Source: Stomorhina lunata
Lineage: Eukaryota; Arthropoda; Insecta; Diptera; Rhiniidae
Assembly: GCA_933228675.1 (NCBI GenBank)
Contig: OW121742.1
Location: 124,039,983-124,103,982, forward strand
DNA: 64,000 nt
Direction: 5' to 3'
The stretch's first letter is position 1; each line of letters opens with the position of its first letter. Below, piece after piece: positions 20,691 through 33,425 of this stretch. The notes beneath the pieces are model-generated. The model ran no database searches. It saw only the letters and a list, made by a program, of their open reading frames with translations, and was not told the origin of the DNA. The position numbers were made by a program, and so were the translations under genes.

Positions 20691-21110
20691 CGAGAAAGGC
20701 GTTGCATGCTTCGGATATTGCACAATATCCCTGGAAGCAGCCAGCGTAATTACTGATACTTTACCAATAGATATAGCAGCTAAAGAACTTGGTGTTATGT
20801 ATCACGCGTTAAGTAGGTACCCGAGTCTATATAGCAGAATTTTAAAAAGTATCGAAAGAAAAAAATATATAAGCAGTTGGCAACAAAGGGTACTTTTATA
20901 TATAAATGGATCAACTGAAATCATGGAGAGATTAACTACAGCCCGACATAGTATTCATCGAGACATGGAAGTTCAAAAGCTTATTTAACACTTAGACATG
21001 ATATCTCACCTTGATGTCCGACATGTCCGGATTTAGACGAAACCAACGGGCGTAGTTAATGCTTTGACAAGGATGATGCCAAATACTTGGAATGCACTAC
21101 AAAGCCTTAG
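20690..21110 (+). mobile_element. Non-LTR retrotransposon ORF2 fragment, opposite strand
   Basis: Plus-strand frame around 20700-20985 reads YCTISLEAASVITDTLPIDI followed by RKKYISSWQQRV. This resembles the segment of retrotransposon ORF2 between reverse transcriptase and RNase H (typically a YRTVS...VIAG.PPIDL pattern). It abuts family B head to head, so two insertions or a rearrangement are juxtaposed here. 5' and 3' limits are approximate. Confidence 0.65.
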
Positions 21111-21280
21111 ATCCAAGACTCTATAATTTACAAATATTGCACTCCATACATTTTTTCTGGCAAAAATAAATTAAAGTGGATAACGAACAATGAAAAACAC
21201 ATAAACGCACAAACAAACATACATCTCATGGGCATGTGTGTGTGCCTTAGCTTTCTCTCATTGGATAATCGTCTACATTA
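21111..21280 (-). repeat. Dispersed repeat shared with 4.0-4.3 kb
   Basis: The reverse complement of this block matches the Pdi intron-2 repeat, including GACGATTATCCAATGAGAG and TTTGTTTGTGCGTTTATGTG. Function unknown. Confidence 0.6.
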
Positions 21281-22850
21281 GTGGTTTAAGAATTAGACTA
21301 AAAGCGGCATACTGTCCATATGGCAAATCAATATATGAAAGTGAACTAATTCATATCATTAATAATTGCATCAACAGAAATTTTGAAGAAATCAACTACA
21401 ACCTGACACAGTTTTTGTCGGGCCTTTGACGTTACAGGAGTTATTTTAAGATGTCTGACTGCGGAACACGTCTCCTTTCAAATGTCAGCGCTTCAGATAT
21501 CACACTGTCATCTGACAATGTAATAGTGCTTATAATTCCATTGAAAAGTAACTGGAAATTGGTAAAAATTGCATACATAAATAACAAATAGCATGTTCTA
21601 AGCTAGAGGGGGTAACACATTGAGAACTGCAATTGCCTAATGCCCATGAGATATAATATTCAATAGCAGTCCTAAAGGGATTGGGACCCAAAATTTAGGG
21701 ATTGGATATATGTATCTAACAAAAAAAAATCACTAAGACATATTCTTATTACCTCGCTGCAGCTTTCTACCCTCGTATGACAATGTGCTACAACATGCGA
21801 CATGTGCTGCATGCAGCACTGCAACAACGACTAAATTCATTAACATGCATTGTATATTAGTTGATAGTTATTTGGTTGGATGGATACGTTTGCCAAGCTC
21901 TCCTTCATAACAAAATAACTTTAGAAGTGTGTTTGAGTATTTCTGAGGTAGAGTAAAGTAGAACGAGTAGTAGTGGCAGAGCAAAGCTTGTGGCTTGGCT
22001 CGTGTCATCTGTTGCCGCTTTAATATATTGGCAAGAAATTAATTTTGCACTACACAATTCAGTTTAAAGCGAAACGTGCGCATGCCCAGATGACTGACTG
22101 AACGTCGAACGAAAGAACTAGCCAAACAAAACCAGGACCTCTACTGGCTGATTTGTACGATTCCTTAGCTCCACTTCGACAATAACAATCTCTTATGTTT
22201 TAGAAAAAAATTGCTTAAACGACGAAAGGACACGAATATGCCCTCGGCTATTATTTTTAAAGAAACTGTGTTGGCAGCAGAGAAAAAACGAAACATTTAT
22301 AAACGTTTTATTTATTTTTTCATTTTTGGTTCCAAGGGTCGTCTTTTTGAGAATCACACCTGTCGCAGTTTTTTGTGCCAGCGTTCGATCATTTACTTTT
22401 GTGCATCCAGTAAAAAAGGTGCTCTTATGATGATTTTGTTTAATATGAATCCTAAGGGTTATTTTTCTGTTGTTGTTACCAACTTTTGATTTTAAAATCA
22501 AAGATGTTTAAATTTTTTTTTTATACAATAATTTTTAGGATTATTTAGGAGATTTGGTAATTTAAAACTATTTTTTTTTGGACTCAAATTTAAAAGATTT
22601 TAAATCAAAACTTTTCTAAGGAATTTTATAAAAGAAAAGCAATTGAAAACCGGAAGTTGGTCTATAGTTTTTACTTACCTCCTAATTCATAAACGAAAAA
22701 TAATGTTATGATTTGTTTATAAATCAAATTTCCCGTACTAAATTCTTTCAATAAGCCTTTAATAATTGTATATGGTTTATGAATAAATTGTTTAGATTTT
22801 TGCAAAATTATCCCATTAGTATTTTTTCAATTTAACTTTTTTCATGTATA
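21281..22850. other. Unique intergenic island
   Basis: Less AT-rich and largely repeat-free compared with its surroundings. It contains an Inr+DPE-like promoter at 22061 on the plus strand. Overlapping frames on both strands at 22193-22501 show no domain and are not called genes. Confidence 0.4.
22057..22094 (+). promoter_or_regulatory. Candidate Inr+DPE core promoter
   Basis: TCAGTT initiator with A(+1) at 22061 and AGATG, fitting the DPE consensus, exactly at +28 (22088). No downstream gene recognised, so a non-coding RNA or nothing at all. Confidence 0.25.
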
Positions 22851-22869
22851 AATTTTTCATTGAAAAATT

Positions 22870-24535
22870 TCTAGGAAAAAATTTAATAGAAAATTTCTTC
22901 TTAGAAAAAATTTTCTATAAAAAATTTCTTAGAAAAAATTTCTATAGAAAATTTCTTCTTAGAAAAAATTTTCTATAGAAAATTTCTTCTTAGAAAAAAT
23001 TTTCTATAGAAAATTTCTTCTTAGAAAAAATTTTCTATAGAAAATTTCTTCTTAGAAAAAATTTTCTATAGAAAATTTCTTCTTAGAAAAAATTTTCTAT
23101 AGAAAATTTCTTCTTAGAAAAAATTTTCTATAGAAAATTTCTTCTTAGAAAAAATTTTCTATAGAAAATTTCTTCTTAGAAAAAATTTTCTATAGAAAAT
23201 TTCTTCTTAGAAAAAATTTTCTATAGAAAATTTCTTCTTAGAAAAAATTTTCTATAGAAAATTTCTTCTTACAAAAAATTTTCTATAGAAAATTTCTTCT
23301 TACAAAAAATTTTCTATAGAAAATTTCTTCTTACAAAAAATTTTCTATAGAAAATTTCTTCTTAGAAAAAATTTTCTATAGAAAATTTCTTCTTAGAAAA
23401 AATTTTCTATAGAAAATTTCTTAGGAAAAATGTTCTATAGAGAATTTCTCCTTACAAAAAAATTTCTATAGAAAATTTTTTCTTAAATATAATTTTCTAT
23501 AGAAAATTTCTTCTTAAAGATAATTTTCTATAGAAAATTTTTTCATAAATATAATTTTCTATAGAAAATTTCTTCTTAAAGATAATTTTCTATAGAAAAT
23601 TTCTTCTTAAAGATAATTTTCTATAGAAAATTTCTTCTTAAAGATAATTTTCTATAGAAAATTTCTTCTTAAAGATAATTTTCTATAGAAAATTTCTTCT
23701 TAAAGATAATTTTCTATAGAAAATTTCTTCTTAAAGATAATTTTCTATAGAAAATTTCTTCTTAAAGATAATTTTCTATAGAAAATTTATTCTTAAAGAT
23801 AATTTTCTATACAAAATTTCTTCTTAAATATAATTTTCTATAGAAAATTTCTTCTTAAAGATAATTTTTTATAGAAAATTCTTCTTAAAGATAATTCTCT
23901 ATAGAAAATTTCTTCTTAAAGATAATTTTCTATAGAAAATTTCTTCTTAAAGATAATTTTCTATAGAAAATTTATTCTTAAAGATAATTTTCTATAGAAA
24001 ATTTCTTCTTAAAGATAATTTTCTATAGAAAAGGTCTTCTTAAAGATAATTTTCTATAGAAAATTTATTCTTAAAGATAATTTTCTATAGAAAATTTCTT
24101 CTTAAAGATAATTTTCTATAGAAAATTTCTTCTTAAAGATAATTTTCTATAGAAAGTTTATTCTTAAAGTTAATTTTCTATAGAAAATTTATTCTTAAAG
24201 TTAATTTTCTATAGAAAATTTCTTCTTAAAGATAATTTTCTATAGAAAATTTCTTCTTAAAGATAATTTTCTATAGAAAATTTCTTCTGAAATATAATTT
24301 TCTATAGAAAATTTTTTCATAAATATAATTTTCTATAGAAAATTTTTTCTTAAAGATAATTTTCTATAGAAAATTCCTTCGTAAAGATAATTTTCTATAG
24401 AAAATTTCTTCTTAAAGATAACTTTCTATAGAAAATTTTTTCTTAAAGATTATTTTCTATATAGAAAATTCCTTTTTGAAGTTAAATTTCTCTAAAAAAT
24501 GTCTTCCTAAAGTTAATTTTCTATTGAAAATTTTT
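22870..24535 (+). repeat. 31-bp satellite array A
   Basis: About 53 tandem 31-bp units, each containing the perfect palindrome ATTTTCTATAGAAAAT. Two subfamilies are laid out in order: units with CTTCTTAGAAAAA (to about 23440) and units with CTTCTTAAAGATAA (from about 23500). Period measured directly from CTTCTTAG positions 22955, 22986 and 23017. Confidence 0.95.
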
Positions 24536-25789
24536 TCAATAAATGAAAGACAATTTTTGAATTATGGAAATTTAAGTTAAAGTTTTAAACCTGCTGGGTT
24601 TAGATAAAAATTTCCCTTGCAAATATTAGATAAACTTTAAAATTTTATCACCATACAGCCAAAAGGTCTTTAACCGTTTCAAATAAAATGTGAACCCCTT
24701 CTACTTTCCTCATAAAGAAAGAAATTGATATAAACATATAATAAAACACCTGAACCCACATAATTTGTCAAATAACTAGAATTAACAGAGTATTTTAACG
24801 CCAAACCCAAAGAAAAAGCAACGATAAATTTATTAGCGCTTTTTCAGCGGCTGGACGAGAAAAAGAAGATAGCTCAGGAGCCCCTATAAAACTCAAATAA
24901 AACAACAAAAACTCTAATAAAGATTTCTGAAGAAAAAACTTAGGGCATAGAATTAGAAGAGGAAAACGCAAGGAATCTCCCCTAATTTGCTAAAGAAAAC
25001 CCGCTTAAAAAATTGTAACAATAGAAGAGTTTCCTATTTGTTAACCATAAATTATATTACAATATCCTTAAATTCCACAGATATTTTTTTTATAAGATAT
25101 GCCTGCTTTTTTTTCTGTTTGAAAGGATCTTCAAAATTGATAATTGAAAAATATGTAAGAAAATAACAAAAAAAACTGGCGGTTTAAAATCATTCAAAAT
25201 GCAGGTGATTTCTTAAGTGTCTGTGAGTTTAGCTATTAATAAAAATTGAAATAGTTTCCAATGAAATAAAAAAAAAACTAAAAAGAATTTCAATACTAAA
25301 CAACCCCATGTAGACCAGTTCATCAACACTTTAACAGACATTTTTTGTAGTTAAAAGTCAGAAGACATGCTCAGAATCTTCAATAATACTCGTACTAAAA
25401 CTTCAAAAAGGGCTATTGAAAAAAATGATGTCTTAGGTCAGGAATTGTGTATGAAAAACTCCTTTTTTTGTATATTTTGTAAATTTTTTTGGTGCTTGAT
25501 TAAAGTTAAAGTAAACAGGGCGCACCTTTTACATCAATACAAAAATATCCAACAAACTCTGAATCGTCGCTGCTGCTTGCAAGATCATAATGATGATCAT
25601 TGTGATCTTCATTCTTAATATCAGTGGCAGAGTCAGCAGCATAATGTCATAAAATTGAGTAGCATCTCGTAAAAGAAAAGAACCTCAAAGACACACAGAG
25701 AGACAGACAGACATTGACAATCAGGTTGGCAATCAGGCCAACTAAAAGCAGGTGAAGAGGTTTAAAAACAGGGAAACAGGAAAAGAGTT
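24536..25789. other. Unique spacer between satellite arrays
   Basis: Non-repetitive AT-rich sequence with E-box motifs GCAGGTG at 25201 and 25748. No coding features. Confidence 0.45.
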
Positions 25790-26600
25790 AATATTAAAAT
25801 TTTTATATAGAAACATTTTTCATAGAAAATTATCTAAAAGAAAAAATCTTCTAAAGAAAATTATCTTTAAGAAGAAATTTTTTATAGAAAATTAACTTTT
25901 AAGGAGAAATTTTCTTTAGAAAATTATTATTAAGAAGCCATTTTTTATAGAAAATTATCTCTGAGAAGAAATTTGCTATAGAAAATTATCTTTAAGAAGA
26001 AATTTTCTATAGAAAATTGTCATTAAGAAGAAATTTTCTGTAAAAAATTATCTTTAAGATGAAATTTTCTATAGAAAATTATCTTTAAGAAGAAATTTTC
26101 TATAGAAAATTATCTTTAAGAAGAAATTTTCTATAGAAAATTGTCATTAAGAAGAAATTTTCTATAAAAAATTATCTTTAAGATGAAATTTTCTATAGAA
26201 AATTATCTTTAAGAAGAAATTTTCTATAAAAAATTATCTTTAAGATGAAATTTTCTATAGAAAATTATCTTTAAGAAGAAATTTTCTATAGAAAATTATC
26301 TTTAAGAAGAAATTTTCTATAGAAAATTATCTTTAAGAAGAAATTTTCTATAGAAAATTATCTTTAAGAAGAAATTTTCTATAGAAAATTATCTTTAAGA
26401 AGAAATTTTCTATAGAAAATTATCTTTAAGAAGATATTTTCTATAGAAAATTATCTTTAAGAAGAAATTTTCTAAAGAAAATTATCTTTAAGAAGAAATT
26501 TTCTATAGAAAATTATCTTTAAGAAGAAATTTTCTATAGAAACTTATCTTTAAGAAGAAGTTTCTAAAGAAAATTTTTGAAAAAAAAAATTCTATAAAAA
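25790..26600 (-). repeat. 31-bp satellite array B, inverted relative to array A
   Basis: Units read AAGAAGAAATTTTCTATAG then AAAATTATCTTT, which is the reverse complement of the second subfamily of array A. About 25 units; the edges decay. Confidence 0.93.
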
Positions 26601-27780
26601 ACTTTTAAAAAGATTTTCTTTAAAAATTTAAAAAAAAATGTATAGAAAATTTTAAAGAGAAAAGTTTCGTCAATTTTCTATAGAAAATAAAACAAATTTC
26701 TTTAAAAAGAAATTTTTTCTCAAAAATTTTCTATAGAAATTTTTTTCTCAAAAATTTTCTAAAAATTTTTTGTCAAAAATTTGAAATATTTTCTCAAAAA
26801 TTTTCTATAGAAATTTTTTCACAAAAATTTTCCAAAGAAATTTTTTCTCAAAATTTTTACAGAAAATTTTGTTCTTAAAAATTTTCGATTTTTTCTCAAA
26901 AAATGTTCTAAAGAAATTTTTTTTCAAAATTCTTTTATAGCAATTTTTTTCAAACATTTTCTACAGGAATTTTTTCTCAAAATTTTCTATATAAATTTTT
27001 TCTTAAAAATTAATAATTAATTTTTTCTCCAAAATTTTCTATAGAAATTTTTTCTTAAAAATTTTTTAAGAAACTTTTTCTCTAAAATTTTCTAAAGAAA
27101 TTTTTTCTCAAAAATTTTCTAAAGAAATTTTTTCTCAAAAATTTTCTAGAGAAATTTTTTCTCAAAAATTTCATATAGAAATTTTTTCTCAAAAATTTTC
27201 TATAGAAATTTTTTCTCAAAAATTTTCTTTAGAAATTTTTTCTCAAAAATTTTCTTTAGAAATTTTTTCTCAAAAATTTTCTAGAAATTTTTTTCTTAAA
27301 GATTTTCTATGAGAATTTTTTCTCAAAAATTTTCTTTAAAATTTTTTTTAAATTTTCTAAAGAAAATTTTTTTTCAAAAAATTTTAATAGAAATTTTTTT
27401 TCAAAAATTTTTAATAGAATTTTTTTTTCAAAAATTTTTAATAGACATTTTTTATTAAATTTTTTGTTTTTTTTAAATTTTCTATAGAAATTTTTTCTCA
27501 AAAGATGTTTTAAAAACATTTTATTTTCAAAATTTTTCTATAGAAATTTTTTCACAAAAATTATCTATAGAAATTTTTTCTCAAAAATTTTCTATAGAAT
27601 TTTTTCCAAAAATTTTCTATAGAAATTTTTCTCAAAAATTTTCTATAGATTTTTTTTTTACAAAATTTCTACAAAAACTAGTTCTTAGATATTTTCTATA
27701 GAATTTTTTCTCAAAAAATTTCTATAGAAATTTTTTTTAAATTTTCCATAGAAATTTTTCCTAAAAAATTTTTATTATTT
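26601..27780. repeat. ~27-bp satellite array (TTTTCTATAGAAA core)
   Basis: Degenerate tandem units of about 27 bp carrying TTTTCTATAGAAATTTTTTC with TCAAAAA spacers. It continues directly from array B but with a different spacer. Confidence 0.85.
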
Positions 27781-28229
27781 GGGAATTAATTATTCGAACT
27801 TTAGAATTAATTGAAAAATTAGGTTTCATCAGGCTTGAGTTCATTTTAATTTTCAAATTATTAATTTTGAAAATTGGAAAGTAAATTATGGAGAAAAACT
27901 GAAAAAATTATTTTTGAACGCGGCTAGTGGATTGCAATTTCTGTCCCGCCACAGGACGTCATCAGCACTTAGCGTCCTCGACCACAGTCGAGTTGTCAAA
28001 TTGCAGAGATAATCATCAATTTAACTCATTGAGTTTGATCGAACATCACTACGTTTAATTGATTGTGTATTCTCCTATTACTTGTTTTGCTCGATCTTTC
28101 ACTTGACGTTGGCATGTAGAGAAGAACAAGACTTTTTGGTTTGATGCTATTTTTAGAATAGTAACAATGTTAACAACATATGTATATAAGTAAATTACAT
28201 GAATGTATGAAAATGCAACGTGCCCTTTG
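27781..28229. other. Spacer with a GC-rich structured island
   Basis: A block at about 27918-28005 is unusually GC-rich for its surroundings and contains small inverted repeats (see findings). No gene. Confidence 0.4.
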
Positions 28230-28570
28230 CTTTTAATTTTTTCTCAAAAATTTTTTCTCAAAAATAAATTTTCTATAGAAATTCTTTCTCCAATATTTTT
28301 CATACAAATTTTTTTTCAAAAACTTACGCTAACATTTTTTTCTCCAAAATTTGACACAAATTGTTCTATTGAAATTTGTTTTTCAAAAATTTACTGTAGA
28401 ATTTTTTATCAAAAATTTTCTATAGAAATTTTACACAAAAATTTTTTATAAAATTTTTTTTAAAAATTTTTTTAAAAATTTTTCGATAGAAATTTTTTCT
28501 CAAAAATTTTCGATAGAATTTTTTTAAAAAAATTTTCTGTATAATTTTATTGTTCGAAAATTTTCTATTT
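28230..28570. repeat. Degenerate continuation of the 27-bp satellite
   Basis: Decayed TTTTCTATAGAAATT units, the same family as 26601-27780, separated from it by a 450-bp unique spacer. Confidence 0.65.
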
Positions 28571-29760
28571 TTTTTAAGGAAAAATTTTTTACATAATTTT
28601 TCTGCAAAAAAAAAAAATTGTTTTAAAAATTATATTTTTTTCACCTCTTCCTAAAACACCCTGTTTTGTTTAAAAATAGTCTGAAAATATAAATTACAAC
28701 AAGTGCCGCTTTGAATGAATAACGATGATGAGCAACTTCATTATGATAATGATCATAGGGAGGAAAAAAAAGGATGCTGCTGGACAGACAATACGATCGT
28801 TTTTGTGTTGTTGTTGTTAAAGGCACCTGTAAATTTGTAATCGGGTGCTGTAATAGCGTTGAGCCTTTAACTCAATATAGACAAAGATTTTATATCCTTT
28901 TTGTTGTTATTATGACTCTTTAGTTTGAAGTTTATGTTGAGGCATCCCTTAGCAACTGATCGAGCAGTTAAAAGGAGCAAAGCAAGACAAGACGAAAAGA
29001 TTTCTTATTAACGAGAAGAACCCTGCTGCAATCTTAAATAACAGACACCAAAAAAAAAAACTTAAAAAAAACGTTTTAAATAAGCACCTGCTATAGTATT
29101 TAATTTTTTTTCTTTATAATTTTTTACCAATGTGTCTGTCTGTCTGTGTGTTTTTGTATGGGATATGCCGTTGTCCTAAATGAATCCTGTAAACCTGTCT
29201 GCCGCAAAAAAAACAAAAACTTTTAAAACGTCAGCAGGCTTCCTTTAAACCTAAATGGGCTCACAAAACCCTACTAACTGCATAATTTTTTTCCACTTCT
29301 GCTATTTGTATCTTGAGCCATGAGCCATTTATCCTTCGATGGCCCTTTTGGTAAATAAAGTGGCTCAAAATGCTTAAGACTGCAGCCGGTTTCATTAACT
29401 TGAGCTATTCATTCTTGTCTTGGTCAAGAAAGAAAAAAACAAAATAAAAATCCTGGAACAACGTTTAATAAAACACATGCTACAATATTTTGTTCCTATA
29501 GCGGCTTTTGTAATGAAAATTACAGCAGCTTGCTCTGTTTTATTTTTAGTCCTTTTTTGCGCGATTTCTTCAGACGTAGGCACATTTCCAACACCATCAA
29601 ATGATCTACTTAAATGCTAAAGGATCTGCCATAAATTATGAAAACAGAAAAATAAACGCAATTACATGTCCTTAATGGCAGAATTGTAAAGAAGATTTTT
29701 TATTGGTGACAGTCAAAATTTATAATATTTTTTTTGAAATGTGAAAAAATTTTGAATATC
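28571..29760. other. Unique intergenic sequence
   Basis: Non-satellite sequence with E-box CACCTGC at 29085-29091. Short overlapping frames near 29395-29620 show no domain and are not called. Confidence 0.45.
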
Positions 29761-32260
29761 AGAAATTTTTTAAGGAATATTGAAAGTTCGAAAATTCGTA
29801 CTTATTTCCGAAATTTTTAAAATTGTAAAAAATTATTCTATTAAGATTTTATTTAAAAAAACTGGATTTTTCAATATTCATAGTAATATCGAAATCTTTT
29901 TTAAAAATGACGACAATTGTTTAATTTTGTTTAAGATATATAACTTTTATAAAATCTATCTTGTCTCCTTTCAAATGATATTAAAATTTTTCAACATGCA
30001 ATTAATTTTTTTTTCAAAATCTCTAAATATTTGTTAAACAAATATTCGAACTTGATTTTTAAATTTTCGAAAATAGCTAAAAAAATATGAAAAATAAATT
30101 TATTTTGTTTCAGAAACTTCTTTTTTATAAGAAATATCAATTCTGGCTTATTTTTATGAAATTCGAACTTAATTTCGAAATTTTTAAAATTGTGGAAAAT
30201 TATTCTAAAATAGCTTAAAAATAAGAAAAATGATTTTATTTTGTGTAAAAAACTTTATTTTTCTAATATCTTTAAATTCTTGCTTGTTTTTATAAAGTTC
30301 GATAATTCGAACAAAATTTCGAAATTTGCGAAAATTTTTTAAATTTTCGAAAATAGCTAAAAAAATATGAAAAATAAATTTATTTTGTTTCAGAAACTTC
30401 TTTTTTATAAGAAATATCAATTCTGGCTTATTTTTATGAAATTCGAAAATTCGAACTTAATTTCGAAATTTTTAAAATTGTGGAAAATTATTCTAAAATA
30501 GCTTAAAAATAAGAAAAATGATTTTATTTTGTGTAAAAAACTTTATTTTTCTAATATCTTTAAATTCTTGCTTGTTTTTATAAAGTTCGATAATTCGAAC
30601 AAAATTTCGAAATTTGCGAAAATTTTTTAAATTTTCGAAAATAGCTAAAAAAATATGAAAAATAAATTTATTTTGTTTCAGAAACTTCTTTTTTATAAGA
30701 AATATCAATTCTGGCTTATACTTATGAAATTCGAAAATTCGAACTTAATTTCGAAATTTTTAAAATTGTGGAAAATTATTCTAAAATAGCTTAAAAATAA
30801 GAAAAATGATTTTATTTTGTGTAAAAAACTTTATTTTTCTAATATCTTTAAATTCTTGCTTGTTTTTATAAAGTTCGAAAATTCGAACAAAATTTCGAAA
30901 TTTGCAAAAATCTTTAAGAATTTAGTATTAAAAACAACATTAAACATTTAGATTGTGTCCCATTTGCTGATTTTTATGAAATTGACTGGTATCAAAGTTT
31001 AAAACGTGAACAAATTTTCTAAATAAATATTCGAAGTTGATTTTAAAATATTTGAAAATATGAAAAATTATTTTTTTTGTGTTTGAAACTTCATTTCTAT
31101 ATTATCTGTCAATTCTGGCTTGTTTTTATAATTCGAACATAGTTTCGAAATTTTCAAAATGTCTTACAATTTTGAAAAATTATTTCAATAAGTATTTAAA
31201 GCAAGATTTTATAAAAAGAAAACTCCGAAATCTGTCTTATCTCCATTTAAATATTATTTCTTTTTATTTTCAAAATATATTAAAAAAATATTCGAACTTG
31301 ATTTTTTAATGTTTGAAATTCATCAAAAACTTTATTTTGTTCTAGAAACTCCTTTTTTATAAGAAATATCAATTCTGGCTTGTTTTTATAAAGTTCGAAA
31401 ATTCGAACTTAATTTCGAAATTTTTAAAATATTTTAAAATTTTGAAAATGATTCTAGTAAGTGTTTAAAGCATGATTTTGTAGTTATATATCAGAATTTG
31501 TGCCTTTTTAGGTATTTTCCAATATTCGTAATAAAATCGAAGTTTTCAAATATGACGACAAGAAAATTTCTAAAATCTCTAGAAACTTAATTCTAATAAA
31601 ATCTTTCATTTCTCTTAAGTATCTTAAAAAGTTCGAATTTTACTTTTTAATTTTCAAAATTTGCTAAAAAAAATATTCGAACTTAATTTTTTAATATTCG
31701 AAATTAATTAAAAGTATCAAAAAATATTTTATTTTGTTTTAGAAACTTAGTTTTTCTAAAAAATATTAATTCTGGCTTCTTTTTGTAATGTTCGAAAATT
31801 CGAACTTAATTTCGAAATTTCTAAAGTGTTTTAAAATTTTGAAAAATTATTCTAGTTAGTGTTTATTTAAGGTTTTGTTTTTAAATATCAGAATTTGTGT
31901 CTTTTTGGTTATTTGTAATAATATCGAAATTTTAGAATATGACGACAAATGCTTTATTTCGTTTAAATAAATTTTCTAAAACCTCTGGAAACTGTGTTCT
32001 AATAAAATCTTTCAATTTTGGCAGATATTTAAAAAAGTTCGAAAATTCGAAATCAGTTTCGATTTTTTCGAAAATCTCTAAAAATACTAAAAAAAAATAT
32101 TCTATTTTGTGTTAAAAAGAAAATTTTATAAAAATTGCTTAAATAAGTTTCATTTGCTTTTTTTCGAATATTAAAACTTACATTAGAAATTTTCGAAAAT
32201 GTCTTAATTGGATAAACATTTTTTTTTTTATTTTATATGTTAAACTTTTTTAGTTCGTTT
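29761..32260. repeat. Satellite with TTCGAA motifs; 288-bp higher-order repeat
   Basis: Tandem, diverged units built around TTCGAA, AATTTCGAAATTT and TTTATTTTG blocks. Between about 30050 and 30930 a 288-bp unit occurs in three near-identical copies (for example 30205-30420 recurs at 30493-30708). Each 288-bp unit is two related halves of about 144 bp. Outside this core the units are diverged. Confidence 0.88.
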
Positions 32261-32269
32261 TCAAACTTG

Positions 32270-33425
32270 ACAATTGAAATTGAGAAATATTTAATTGATA
32301 TTCAGAATTTTCTGTTGAAAATGACAAGTTTTTAATTAAAATTGATAAACTTTTAATTGAAATTAAGAAAAGTCTGATTGAGAATGAGATTTTTTAAATA
32401 GAAAATTTTTCAATTTCTATTTTAATTGAAAAATTTTTAATTGAAATTGGGAAATTTTTAATTAAAAATTGAGAATTTTTCAATTGAAAAGAAATAAGAA
32501 AATCCCAATTGATAATGAGATTGGAATTTCAATTTTATATTTCTCAATTTCAAAAGAACTCCCAGCCTCATTTTCATTTGGGATTTTCTCAATTTCAATT
32601 CAAAACTTCTCTATTTCTTTTCTATTGAATATTTCTCATTTACTCTAAATTTCAATTGAAAATTTATCATTTTCATTTGAATTTTTCTCAATTTCAATTG
32701 AATTTTAAACTCATTTTTTATTGGGCTTTTCTTAATTTCAAGTGAAAAATTCTCGATTGAAATTGAAAATTTCTTAATTTCAATTGAAAATTTCTCAATT
32801 TCAATTGAAAATTTCTCAATTTCAATTAAAAATTTTAACTTCCATAGAAAATTTCACAATTTTAATTAAGAAATTCTCTATTTCAATTAATAATTTCCCA
32901 ATTTCAATTGAAAATTTCTTAATTTCAATTGAAAATTTCTCAACTTCAATTGAAAATTTCCAACTTCCTTTAAAAATTTCTCAATTTCAATTGAAAATTT
33001 CTCAACTTCAATTGAAAATTTCCAACTTCCATTAAAAATTTCTCAATTTCAATTGAAAATTTCTCAATTTCAATTAAAAATTCTCAACATAAATAGAAAA
33101 TTAATGAAAAAATTCTCAACTTCAATTGAAAATTTCTCAATTTTAATTGAAAATTTCTTAGTTTCAATTGAAAATTTCTCACTTTCAATTGAAAATTTCT
33201 TAATTTCAGTTGAAAATTCACAACTTCAATAGAAAATTTCACAATTTTAATTAAAATTATATGAAATTTCAACTGAAAATTTCTCAATTTCAATTGAAAA
33301 TTTCTCAATTTCAATTGAAAATTTCTCAATTTCAATTGAAAATTTCTCAATTTCAATTGAAAATTTCTTAATTTCAACTGAAAATTTTTCAATTTCAATT
33401 GAAAATTTCTCAATTTCAATTGAAA
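32270..33425. repeat. 21-bp satellite (TTTCAATTGAAA core)
   Basis: Tandem units of 21 bp, each with the palindrome TTTCAATTGAAA and an AATTTCTC spacer. Most regular at 33260-33420, degenerate to the left. Frames on both strands remain open because 21 is a multiple of three. Confidence 0.9.

Noticed and set aside
22193..22501. Overlapping ~100-codon frames on both strands
   Set aside because: Mutually antisense frames with no domain; at most one could be real and nothing supports either.
25367..25618. 83-codon plus-strand frame with several cysteines
   Set aside because: The cysteines do not form a known pattern and the frame ends in low-complexity Asp/His sequence.
32784..33419. Asn/Phe/Gln/Leu-repeat frames on both strands
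   Set aside because: Same artefact in the 21-bp satellite.
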